From assembly GCA_902772565.1 (NCBI GenBank), contig CACYBJ010000157.1, forward strand, positions 1-5,862: a DNA stretch of 5,862 bases, given 5' to 3'. Position numbers and translations under genes: made by a program. Source of the stretch: an uncultured Lachnospiraceae bacterium. GTDB lineage: Bacteria > Bacillota > Clostridia > Lachnospirales > Lachnospiraceae. Below the pieces are notes generated by a model. It ran no database searches and had not been told where the DNA came from. It saw only the letters and a list, made by a program, of their open reading frames with translations. Below are positions 1 through 5,682 of the stretch, piece by piece (the stretch's first letter is position 1; every line of letters starts with the position of its first letter).

Positions 1-38
1 ACAGACCCATGTAAACGTCGGTCATCGGTACTGAAATG

Positions 39-43
39 AGGGG
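39..43 (+). promoter_or_regulatory. Shine-Dalgarno site that fixes the parA start
   Basis: AGGGG at 39-43 lies 7 bases before the ATG at 51. An earlier in-frame ATG at 36 overlaps this site and has no purine-rich sequence at a proper distance before it. Starting at 51 gives MGKVIAFANQKGG, the usual N-terminus of chromosomal Soj proteins. The bases before it (1-38) have stops in all three forward frames (TAA at 12-14, TGA at 32-34, TGA at 37-39). They could hold the last codons of an upstream gene, but there is too little to identify one. Confidence 0.75.
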
Positions 44-50
44 AACTGAA

Positions 51-821
51 ATGGGCAAAGTAATAGCATTTGCAAATCAGAAGGGCGGAGTCGGAAAGAC
101 AACCACAGCAATGAATGTCTCGGCGGCTCTTGCAGAAAAGGGACAAAAAGTAATTCTTATAGATATCGATCCGCAGGGAAATGCTTCCTGGGGACTCGGC
201 GTAGACGAAGATGCTACGGAGTATACCATCTATGATCTTTTAATCGGCGAGTGTACTTTCGGACAGGCAGCCGTAAAGACGGACTATGAGAATCTGTCGG
301 TCATTACTGCCAATGTGGACCTTGCGGCAGCCGACGGAGATCTTAAGAAGATGAACAATCCCGAGTATGTTTTGAAATCCAAACTTATCGGGTACAGAGA
401 CAGCTATGATTACATAATCATTGACTGCCCGCCGTCGCTTAACCTTCTTACCATCAACTCACTTTCATGTGCGGATTCGGTTATCGTTCCGCTTCAGTGC
501 GAGCCTCTTGCACTTGTGGGTCTCAGTCAGCTTCTCGAGACGGTTTCTCTCGTAAAGCAGAGACTTAACCCCGACCTTAAAGTGGACGGCGTAGTCTTTA
601 CCATGTATGACGGCCGAACAAAAATCAGCCAGCAGGTGGTTCAGGAAGTAAGACAGAATCTAAAGACTCACATCTATCAGAACATAATTCCGACCAACGT
701 AAGCCTTAAGGAAGCACCGAGTTTCGGACAGCCTATCAATGTTTATAACAAGAGGTCGGTGGGAGCCAGGGCATATGCCGGACTGGCCGAAGAAATACTT
801 AAGCGCGACAAGAAATTATAA
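51..821 (+). CDS. parA: Chromosome-partitioning ATPase ParA (Soj family)
   Basis: This is a 256-residue Walker-type ATPase that works with ParB bound near parS to segregate the origin region. In Bacillus-type relatives Soj also regulates DnaA. ATP-bound dimers bind DNA non-specifically and ParB stimulates hydrolysis. The sequence shows the deviant Walker A motif KGGVGKTT at residues 11-18 with the signature lysine K11, the DIDPQGN switch motif at 38-44, and Walker B IIIDCPPS at 122-129 with D125. There is no N-terminal helix-turn-helix extension, which separates it from plasmid type Ia ParA proteins. Length is normal for chromosomal Soj. The parB gene follows after 50 bases with its own ribosome binding site, so the two are very probably co-transcribed. 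The promoter must lie upstream of the window. The family call is close to certain. MinD is excluded by the absence of a C-terminal amphipathic helix and by the neighbouring parB. Confidence 0.96.
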   Translation: MGKVIAFANQKGGVGKTTTAMNVSAALAEKGQKVILIDIDPQGNASWGLGVDEDATEYTIYDLLIGECTFGQAAVKTDYENLSVITANVDLAAADGDLKKMNNPEYVLKSKLIGYRDSYDYIIIDCPPSLNLLTINSLSCADSVIVPLQCEPLALVGLSQLLETVSLVKQRLNPDLKVDGVVFTMYDGRTKISQQVVQEVRQNLKTHIYQNIIPTNVSLKEAPSFGQPINVYNKRSVGARAYAGLAEEILKRDKKL

Positions 822-871
822 GCAGGTTTTTATGAAGGAATATATAAAGAAATAGGAAAAGGGGTAGAAAT

Positions 872-1768
872 ATGGCACAGAAAAGATTGGGAAGAGGACT
901 GGATTCTCTGATCAAAGATAAATTTGACGCACCGGCGGCTTCGGCATCTGCCGCAAACGCAGGTTCAGGAGATATCATGGTAAGTCTTTCCTCCATCGAG
1001 CCTAACAGAGAGCAGCCAAGAAGCAATTTCAACGACGAAGGAATAGAAGAACTGTCCGAATCCATTAAGGTTCACGGAATCATTCAGCCGCTCATCGTAA
1101 AGAAGCACGAAAACGCAGAGGGCATGTATGAAATAATTGCCGGCGAAAGAAGATGGCGCGCCGCAAGACTTGCAGGTCTTACGGAAGTTCCGGTACTTGT
1201 TAAGGAATACTCCGAGCAGGAAGCCTACGAAGTAGCCCTGATCGAGAACATTCAGAGACAGGATCTTAATGCAATTGAAGAGGCTCTGGCCTACGAAAAA
1301 CTCATTAACGATTTCAACCTCAAGCAGGAAGAACTGGCCAAGAGAGTTTCCAAGAGCAGAACTGCCATCACCAATTCTTTAAGACTTCTCAAACTTCAGG
1401 ACAAGGTTAAGCAGCTGGTAGTAAACGGAAAACTTTCCGCAGGACATGCCAGAGCTTTGGTGGGAGTAAAGAACGAAGACAAGCAGGTAAAACTTGCGGA
1501 CAAGATTGTTTATGAAGGGCTCAGCGTAAGAGAAGCCGAGGACATTGTCCGCGGCCTTGATGCACCTGCAAAGAAGAAGGATGAGAAGGCCGGCAAAGAG
1601 AAGGCGCCGGTTAGTCCGGAGCAGGCCAATATCGAAGAAGAACTTAAGGCAATCTTCGGAACAAAGGTTAATATCAAGGGAAACAGCGAGAAGGGTAAAA
1701 TCCAGATTGAGTATTATTCTCAGGATGAATTTGAAAGAATCCTTTCACAGCTGGGAGCCAATCTGTAA
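872..1768 (+). CDS. parB: Chromosome-partitioning protein ParB (Spo0J family CTPase clamp)
   Basis: This 298-residue protein is expected to bind parS, load as a CTP-dependent sliding clamp, recruit SMC and stimulate ParA. The N-terminal LGRGLDSLI (residues 6-14) is the segment through which Spo0J-type ParB contacts ParA. An Ala/Ser-rich linker (about 20-33) leads to the ParB/Srx fold, with the CTP-binding GERRWRAAR motif at 91-99 and the ENIQRQDLN motif at 125-133. A helix-turn-helix lies at about 150-172 (QEELAKRVSKSRTAI region). A Lys-rich linker (about 230-245) precedes the C-terminal dimerisation domain (about 250-298). All expected parts are present and length is normal. The start is supported by GGAAAAGGGG at 855-864. 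Noc is a paralogue with a similar layout, but direct linkage to parA favours ParB. No good parS site is visible in this window, so its target must lie elsewhere. Confidence 0.96.
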   Translation: MAQKRLGRGLDSLIKDKFDAPAASASAANAGSGDIMVSLSSIEPNREQPRSNFNDEGIEELSESIKVHGIIQPLIVKKHENAEGMYEIIAGERRWRAARLAGLTEVPVLVKEYSEQEAYEVALIENIQRQDLNAIEEALAYEKLINDFNLKQEELAKRVSKSRTAITNSLRLLKLQDKVKQLVVNGKLSAGHARALVGVKNEDKQVKLADKIVYEGLSVREAEDIVRGLDAPAKKKDEKAGKEKAPVSPEQANIEEELKAIFGTKVNIKGNSEKGKIQIEYYSQDEFERILSQLGANL

Positions 1769-1776
1769 AAAGAGCG

Positions 1777-1810
1777 GCTGCGCAGGCAGTTTTAAGTGCC
1801 AAAGCGCGGC
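1777..1810 (+). other. GC-rich hairpin between parB and the DUF4446 gene
   Basis: Bases 1777-1783 (GCTGCGC) pair with 1804-1810 (GCGCGGC) as seven pairs including one G-U. After a 1x3 internal loop, GGCA at 1785-1788 pairs with TGCC at 1797-1800, leaving an 8-base loop. No T-run follows, so it is not an ordinary intrinsic terminator. It could slow or stabilise the transcript, mark a processing point between parAB and the downstream genes, or mean nothing. The next Shine-Dalgarno begins 15 bases later. Confidence 0.4.
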
Positions 1811-1838
1811 GAAAAAGGATGTTTAGGAGAGAGAGTAA

Positions 1839-2360
1839 ATGTTTGAACGTATCGGAATCAGTACGGACATATTGATAATCGTTCTGACGGTAGTTCTGTT
1901 TGTTGTCCTTGTGATGCTCATCATGATGACGATGCAGATTTCGTCACTTACGACCAATTACAAAAAGTACATAAAAGGTGCGGACGGAAAGAGTCTTGAA
2001 GCAAGCTTTCATGAGAAGTTTGACAAGATGGATTCCCTTTCGGAAGACCTTGCGGAGTACAGAGCCAGGGTAATCAGACTGGAAAACGAAAAGAACTCCG
2101 GCTTTTGTAAGTTTTCGGTAAGAAAGTACAATGCCTTTGAAGATGTTAAGGGCAACACTTCATTTTCCGTTTGTATGCTTGATGATACCAACGACGGATT
2201 CGTGCTTACATCAATTCACAGCGAAGGCGGATGCTACACCTATTTAAAGGAAGTAATCAAAGGAAAACCATACACAAAACTTTCGGCAGAAGAGCAGAAG
2301 ACTCTTAACGAGGCCCTGGTTTACAACGACCCCGTAGCCGAAGTAAAGAACAGTATATAA
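1839..2360 (+). CDS. DUF4446 family membrane-anchored protein
   Basis: This 173-residue protein has no known biochemical function. Residues about 9-32 form one strongly hydrophobic segment (ILIIVLTVVLFVVLVMLIMM), read as a transmembrane anchor. Charged, heptad-like sequence (about 36-86) follows and could form a coiled coil. A soluble domain (about 88-165) then carries the features I associate with DUF4446: RKYNAFEDV, SFSVCMLDD, NDGFVLTSIHS and a final LSAEEQKTLNEAL helix. The short N-terminus suggests the C-terminal domain faces the cytoplasm, but this is inference. The start has a good AGGAGAG site at 1825-1831. The gene lies 70 bases after parB, a neighbourhood I recall as common for this family in Clostridia. 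A role linking chromosome segregation to the membrane is possible but undemonstrated. Confidence 0.82.
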   Translation: MFERIGISTDILIIVLTVVLFVVLVMLIMMTMQISSLTTNYKKYIKGADGKSLEASFHEKFDKMDSLSEDLAEYRARVIRLENEKNSGFCKFSVRKYNAFEDVKGNTSFSVCMLDDTNDGFVLTSIHSEGGCYTYLKEVIKGKPYTKLSAEEQKTLNEALVYNDPVAEVKNSI

Positions 2361-2373
2361 TCAGGAATAATAC

Positions 2374-3258
2374 ATGCATAAATATTTACAAAGCATAGGA
2401 TTCAAGCAGCTTTCCAACAGGAAGCAGGAAGAAATCCTTATAAAAAGTATAATCGACAAACCTTTCAGAAAGAGGATAGTTTCGGCATCTGCGGTAGATG
2501 ACACAATGCTTGCCGAACTCTCCAGAGAATATGCACCCGGCGTAGGCATAAAGGTGTACGGACAATATAATAACGAAGACGAATTCGAAATGGATCACTA
2601 TTTCCCTTATGTGGACGGCAGATGCATCAGCCTGGACGAAGAATGTGTGTTCCAGAAGAGAATGGATTCCACCGCGCTTTCGGGACTTGCCGAGGACAAC
2701 CGCGTGGGCGTTTCTCTTATTTTCTATATGAATAATTCCATCGATTGCCTGGAAAACGGAGAAATAGTAAACGATATGAGCATCAAAAAGGTTGCTCTTT
2801 CCGCGCTTTCCACAGAAGGCGCAATTATTATGCCTACCGTTAATTCCATGAATGTGCTTGCCAACCTTGAAAAAGAACCGGCACCTGCAAGGATTGTTAA
2901 GGAAGAAAAGGAAGACGGCGAGAACACACCTCCGAATATTGAGTTTGCTTTAAACGATATGGAGCTTACATTTGCCGTAAACAAAAGGGCCCAGACCGAA
3001 GACCTTTTCTCTGTGGTGGAAACAACCATCATCCCTTATGGCATGGAGGCGGAGGTTTACAAGATCATCGGAATCATCGCCGAAGTGGAAAAGTTCAGAA
3101 ACAATATTCTAAATGAAAACGTTTATCTGATGAAACTGGTTGTAAACGACATCGTCATGGATCTGTGCATAAACGAGAACGACCTTAACGGAGAACCTGC
3201 GGTGGGACGCAGATTTATCGGAATTGTATGGCTTCAGGGCTGTCTTAAAAAGAACTGA
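2374..3258 (+). CDS. DUF3881 family protein of unknown function
   Basis: This is a 294-residue soluble protein with no signal peptide or membrane segment. I match it to DUF3881 from its opening MHKYLQSIGFKQL, its overall length and its position; this rests on memory of the family, not on a search. It appears to have two parts: an N-terminal domain (about 1-164) and a C-terminal domain (about 191-294) rich in beta-strand-like sequence. An acidic and proline-containing linker (about 165-190, with EPAPARIVKEEKEDG) joins them. I see no catalytic or nucleotide-binding motif. It starts 13 bases after the DUF4446 stop with AGGAA at 2363-2367, so the two genes are very likely translated from one mRNA. 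No T-run terminator follows. Its conservation beside parAB suggests a housekeeping role rather than an accessory one. Confidence 0.7.
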   Translation: MHKYLQSIGFKQLSNRKQEEILIKSIIDKPFRKRIVSASAVDDTMLAELSREYAPGVGIKVYGQYNNEDEFEMDHYFPYVDGRCISLDEECVFQKRMDSTALSGLAEDNRVGVSLIFYMNNSIDCLENGEIVNDMSIKKVALSALSTEGAIIMPTVNSMNVLANLEKEPAPARIVKEEKEDGENTPPNIEFALNDMELTFAVNKRAQTEDLFSVVETTIIPYGMEAEVYKIIGIIAEVEKFRNNILNENVYLMKLVVNDIVMDLCINENDLNGEPAVGRRFIGIVWLQGCLKKN

Positions 3259-3264
3259 AAAAAA

Positions 3265-3299
3265 TAGCAAATAATCTTTGCATTTATGAGCGTTTGCTA
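3265..3299. repeat. 7-bp inverted repeat spanning the tRNA promoter
   Basis: TAGCAAA at 3265-3271 is an exact inverted repeat of TTTGCTA at 3293-3299, separated by 21 bases. A second TTTGC at 3277-3281 can pair instead with GCAAA at 3267-3271 to form a tight hairpin with a 5-base loop. The repeat encloses the putative -35 and ends just before the putative -10. It could be an operator, or a weak transcription stop for the upstream genes, although no U-tract follows it. Confidence 0.4.
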
Positions 3300-3306
3300 G
3301 TACAAT
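3278..3306 (+). promoter_or_regulatory. Putative sigma-A-type promoter for tRNA-Arg
   Basis: TTGCAT (3278-3283) and TACAAT (3301-3306) are separated by 17 bases. The -10 matches five of six consensus bases and the -35 three of six. Initiation would fall near 3313, about 22 bases before the mature tRNA end. A perfect 10-base palindrome, TGTGCGCACA, lies at 3315-3324 inside the short leader. An alternative -10, TATAAG at 3308-3313, has no suitable -35. Confidence 0.5.
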
Positions 3307-3334
3307 GTATAAGGTGTGCGCACAAGCGACCCTT

Positions 3335-3408
3335 GTTTCTGTAGCTCAGCTGGATAGAGCGTCCGCCTCCTAAGCGGAAGGTCGCGTGTTCGAATCACGT
3401 CAGGAACA
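3335..3408 (+). tRNA. tRNA-Arg (anticodon CCU)
   Basis: A complete 74-base cloverleaf can be drawn. The acceptor stem is GTTTCTG (3335-3341) with CAGGAAC (3401-3407), including one G-U pair. The D arm is GCTC/GAGC (3344-3347, 3357-3360). The anticodon stem is TCCGC/GCGGA (3362-3366, 3374-3378) around the loop CTCCTAA, giving anticodon CCT at 3369-3371. The variable loop is AGGTC. The T arm is GCGTG/CACGT around TTCGAAT (3384-3400). The discriminator is A3408. CCA is not encoded and must be added after transcription. This tRNA reads AGG, a codon used in the upstream genes (twice near the end of parA). The malic enzyme gene follows 54 bases later with no terminator visible between them. Confidence 0.96.
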
Positions 3409-3462
3409 ATGTATTAAAGCGGAGAGATTCGCAAATAAAAAAAGGAAAGAAGGACTAATCAA

Positions 3463-4644
3463 ATGGATTATGCTAAGGAATCCCTTAAGAAACACGAAGA
3501 GTGGAAGGGAAAAATCGACATCGTATCAAAAGTAAAATGCGACAGCGCTGAAGCTTTATCACTTGCTTATACACCCGGTGTTGCTCAGCCATGTCTTGAA
3601 ATTCAGAAGGATCTTGACAAGAGTTACGATCTTACAGCAAGAGGAAACCTCTGCGCAGTTATCACAGACGGAACAGCAGTTCTCGGTCTTGGTGATATCG
3701 GTCCTGAAGCAGGTATGCCTGTTATGGAAGGAAAGTGCGTACTTTTCAAAGAGTTCGGTGGCGTAAATGCTATTCCTCTTTGCGTAAAGACAAAGGATGT
3801 AGATGAGTTTGTAAACACAGTATATCTTCTTTCCGGTTCATTCGGCGGTATCAACCTTGAGGATATTTCTGCTCCAAGATGCTTCGAAATCGAGAAGAGA
3901 CTTAAGGAAATGTGTGACATTCCGATCTTCCATGACGATCAGCACGGTACTGCAATCATCACTCTTGCAGGTATGATCAATGCAGTTAAGCTCACAGGAA
4001 AAGACAAGAAGACAATGAAGATTGTTACTTCCGGTGCAGGTGCAGCAGCTATCGCCATCACAAAGCTTCTTATTTCCGCAGGTTTCGAAAATGTTGTAAT
4101 GACAGACAGAAGCGGTATCATTTACAAGGGTCGTCCTGACCACATGAATCCTGTTAAGGAAGAGATGGCAGAAATCACAAACAAGAACCTTGAGAAGGGT
4201 ACTCTTGCAGATGCACTTGTTGGTGCAGATGCATTCGTTGGTGTTTCGGCTCCCGGCCTTGTAACAAAGGAAATGGTTCAGACAATGAACAAGGATGCTA
4301 TCATCTTCGCATGTGCTAATCCTACTCCTGAAATCTTCCCTGAGGATGCTAAGGCAGGCGGCGCAAGAGTAATCGCTACAGGCCGTTCAGACTTCCCGAA
4401 CCAGATTAACAACGTACTTGCTTTCCCTGGAATCTTCCGTGGAACTTTCGATGTAAGAGCAAAGGAAATCAACGAAGAGATGAAGCTTGCAGCTGCAAAC
4501 GCTCTTGCAAATCTTATCTCAGACGAAGAACTTTCAGAGGATTACATCATTCCTGCAGCTTTCGATAAGAGAGTAAAGGATGCGGTTTCATCTGCAGTAG
4601 CTGAAGCAGCTATCAAGACAGGTGTTGCAAGACTCAACAAGTAA
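3463..4644 (+). CDS. Malic enzyme, probably NAD-dependent (oxaloacetate-decarboxylating malate dehydrogenase)
   Basis: This enzyme converts malate to pyruvate and CO2 with reduction of NAD(P), linking C4 acids to pyruvate in the cytoplasm. The 393-residue length matches the short single-domain malic enzymes of Firmicutes such as YtsJ; the phosphotransacetylase domain of proteobacterial MaeB is absent. Visible features are YTPGV at 36-40 (catalytic Tyr36), MEGK at 88-91 (catalytic Lys91), LEDI with metal ligands Glu133 and Asp134, FHDDQHGTA at 156-164 with Asp158/Asp159, the Rossmann motif GAGAAA at 191-196, and FACANPTPE plus the FPNQINN segment near the C-terminus. Asp215 at the end of the second Rossmann strand suggests a preference for NAD over NADP (inference). 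The start has AAGGA at 3450-3454. Codon use is strongly biased (threonine is ACA or ACT, frequent GGT, CTT and GCA) and unlike parAB, which suggests high expression. A strong terminator follows. Confidence 0.94.
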   Translation: MDYAKESLKKHEEWKGKIDIVSKVKCDSAEALSLAYTPGVAQPCLEIQKDLDKSYDLTARGNLCAVITDGTAVLGLGDIGPEAGMPVMEGKCVLFKEFGGVNAIPLCVKTKDVDEFVNTVYLLSGSFGGINLEDISAPRCFEIEKRLKEMCDIPIFHDDQHGTAIITLAGMINAVKLTGKDKKTMKIVTSGAGAAAIAITKLLISAGFENVVMTDRSGIIYKGRPDHMNPVKEEMAEITNKNLEKGTLADALVGADAFVGVSAPGLVTKEMVQTMNKDAIIFACANPTPEIFPEDAKAGGARVIATGRSDFPNQINNVLAFPGIFRGTFDVRAKEINEEMKLAAANALANLISDEELSEDYIIPAAFDKRVKDAVSSAVAEAAIKTGVARLNK

Positions 4645-4676
4645 TAAAAAAGAATATATGCCCGAAAGGGATTCGG

Positions 4677-4712
4677 AAAGGACTACCGTCAAAAGGCGGT
4701 GGTCCTTTTTTT
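4677..4712 (+). terminator. Intrinsic terminator of the malic enzyme unit
   Basis: A 12-bp stem (4679-4690 with 4695-4706, including two G-T wobbles) closes an AAAA loop. It can extend by two A-T pairs into a run of seven T residues (4706-4712). A small perfect hairpin, CCGAA/TTCGG at 4662-4676, lies just before it and may protect the mRNA 3' end. This is a classic Rho-independent terminator on the + strand and separates the malic enzyme gene from the lipoprotein gene. Confidence 0.93.
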
Positions 4713-4765
4713 GAAAAAATTTTTGAAAAAAAGTGAGTGTTTTTGGCTTTTTTTACGTGTAATAA

Positions 4766-4812
4766 GTGAAAGGGCAAATATTGCCCGACACAGATTGTTT
4801 CACTATTGTCGG
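4766..4812 (+). promoter_or_regulatory. Overlapping inverted repeats in the lipoprotein leader
   Basis: GGGCAA (4772-4777) and TTGCCC (4781-4786) form a perfect inverted repeat around ATA. Immediately outside it, GTGAAA (4766-4771) can pair with TTTCAC (4798-4803), giving one 12-pair stem with an 11-base bulge (4787-4797). A competing stem, CCGACA (4785-4790) with TGTCGG (4807-4812), uses bases of the first and cannot form at the same time. The group lies about 40 bases before the ribosome binding site. It may be an operator or a switching leader RNA. TAATAA at 4760-4765 could be a -10, but I find no convincing -35. Confidence 0.4.
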
Positions 4813-4854
4813 ATTTCATATTCCGGCGGCAAAAAATTGGGATGCTTTCCAAGG

Positions 4855-4860
4855 AAGGAG
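4855..4860 (+). promoter_or_regulatory. Shine-Dalgarno site that fixes the lipoprotein start
   Basis: AAGGAG at 4855-4860 lies 6 bases before ATG 4867. The reading frame is open back to an ATG-type start at 4699, but that start falls inside the terminator stem of the malic enzyme gene and would bury the signal peptide in the interior. ATG 4867 places a standard lipoprotein signal at the N-terminus. Confidence 0.85.
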
Positions 4861-4866
4861 AACTAT

Positions 4867-5358
4867 ATGAAAAGAATAAGATTATTATTGCTATGTGTCG
4901 TTGCGTCATTTGCCGTTGCATGTTCAGGCAAAGAGAATGAAACAGAAAAAAACACGCCTGCGGATAAACTCGGTTACGTAGAAGGAGAGCCGACGGTAAC
5001 CATTGATGGCAAGAGCCAGAGCAAAATAAGCGATAATAATAAGATTGATCCTGTGGAGGAAAAGAACTCCGAGGTGGTTGTTTATGAACAGGGGAAGCAT
5101 CCGCTCAGTACACTGGAATCTTACAGGGATGACATGTGGAAGAAACTGGAAGAAAACGGAATTCAGCCTTACAGTGGATATGTTGACCAGTTTACCAGAA
5201 CCATAAAACTTGGGGTGGCCGAGGAAAATGTGGAAAGCGCAACCGCATTTCTGGAGGGACTGATAGCAGGCGGTGAGTATGGTGATTTGAGCACGGAGGA
5301 GGTTGAAGTAAGTAAAGGAGGAATGGCAAGTCCTGATACAAGTAATATATACAGTTGA
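4867..5358 (+). CDS. Small putative lipoprotein of unknown function
   Basis: This 163-residue protein has a typical lipoprotein signal: MKRIR, a hydrophobic core (residues 6-15) and AVAC, with lipidation expected at Cys19. Alanine at -3 is less usual than leucine but is tolerated. The mature part (about 145 residues) should sit on the outer face of the cytoplasmic membrane. It opens with a charged, low-complexity linker (about 20-75, rich in Glu, Lys, Asn and Asp). A compact domain (about 80-150) follows, containing the pattern YVDQFTRTIKLGV then VESATAFLEGL. This resembles a strand followed by a helix, as in small alpha/beta domains. I do not recognise a family and see no catalytic motif. 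The gene has its own leader and a terminator on each side, so it is monocistronic. The Ser/Gly-rich tail (GGMASPDTSNIYS) is probably disordered. Confidence 0.85.
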   Translation: MKRIRLLLLCVVASFAVACSGKENETEKNTPADKLGYVEGEPTVTIDGKSQSKISDNNKIDPVEEKNSEVVVYEQGKHPLSTLESYRDDMWKKLEENGIQPYSGYVDQFTRTIKLGVAEENVESATAFLEGLIAGGEYGDLSTEEVEVSKGGMASPDTSNIYS

Positions 5359-5398
5359 TTGAATCTATACAGGAATGAAAAACAGCATCTTTGATAAG

Positions 5399-5425
5399 AA
5401 TCTGCCCTTCGGGGCAGATTTTTTT
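5399..5425 (+). terminator. Intrinsic terminator of the lipoprotein gene
   Basis: AATCTGCCC (5399-5407) pairs perfectly with GGGCAGATT (5412-5420) around a TTCG loop closed by C-G, the very stable UUCG tetraloop arrangement. A run of seven T residues (5419-5425) follows. It begins 41 bases after the stop codon at 5358. On the - strand the stem is preceded by A residues rather than followed by a long T-run, so termination is directed mainly on the + strand. Confidence 0.95.
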
Positions 5426-5587
5426 GCGCAAGCGCTGAATTGTTGAAAGTGACTGATTTTCCGGGAGGAAATTAGGCACTTTTTATATTGTGTGCAATTT
5501 ATGTTGTTGATTATGCATAAGACAAATGTAACAAGGGTTTTTAAGGTGCCTCGGCAAAATAACCAAAGATTTGTCCGAAAATTTTTT

Positions 5588-5625
5588 GGGGGTTAACGGG
5601 GGTGTTGGCGGGAGATTATCTTGGG
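5588..5625 (+). other. G-tract cluster, possible G-quadruplex
   Basis: Four G-tracts lie in one strand: GGGGG (5588-5592), GGGGG (5598-5602), GGG (5610-5612) and GGG (5623-5625), with spacers of 5, 7 and 10 bases. The last spacer exceeds the usual seven-base limit, so a strict three-tetrad pattern is not met, though a looser or two-tetrad structure is possible. The tract is in the sense strand of the putative leader RNA, about 95 bases before the TadZ-like start codon. Confidence 0.4.
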
Positions 5626-5641
5626 TGACACACAGGAGGCG

Positions 5642-5682
5642 GTGCCACGTGAAGGCGAGCGAACCGACGAGTCGCCGGGCAC
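5642..5682 (+). other. GC-rich nested hairpin in the leader of the TadZ-like gene
   Basis: GTGCC (5642-5646) pairs with GGCAC (5678-5682). Inside it GGCGA (5654-5658) pairs with TCGCC (5672-5676), all Watson-Crick. The two helices are separated by a highly asymmetric internal loop (7 bases ACGTGAA against one G) and capped by a 13-base loop containing GAACCGAC. An exact AGGAGG ends three bases before the outer helix (5634-5639). The segment is far richer in GC than its surroundings. It could be a structured RNA regulator, an RNA that controls access to the AGGAGG, or a protein-binding DNA site. I cannot assign it to a known riboswitch or ribozyme class. Confidence 0.45.

Noticed and set aside
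1545..1826. 93-codon + strand frame overlapping the 3' end of parB
   Set aside because: Its Arg/Lys-rich translation is an out-of-frame reading of the parB lysine-rich linker; there is no ribosome binding site or family.
3335..3408. tRNA-Arg as an attachment site for an integrated element
   Set aside because: There is no integrase gene and no repeated copy of the tRNA 3' end in the window; the flanks are housekeeping genes.
3838..4143. Open frames on the - strand inside the malic enzyme gene (also 3624-3920 and 4278-4472)
   Set aside because: They lie antisense to a complete, well-conserved enzyme and have Ser/Thr/Cys-rich, low-information translations typical of shadow frames.
4796..4803. 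TGTTTCAC, an exact left half of the parS consensus
   Set aside because: The following bases (TATTGTCG) do not resemble the right half GTGAAACA, so the palindrome ParB needs is absent.
4699..4866. Upstream extension of the lipoprotein frame to a start at 4699
   Set aside because: It begins inside the malic enzyme terminator, lacks a ribosome binding site, and would place the signal peptide internally.
5641..5656. Possible parS site (contains CACGTGAA), tempting because parAB is nearby
   Set aside because: Only the central CACGTGAA matches well. Both outer arms of TGTTNCACGTGAAACA are mostly wrong, and the bases are better explained as part of the GC-rich hairpin.
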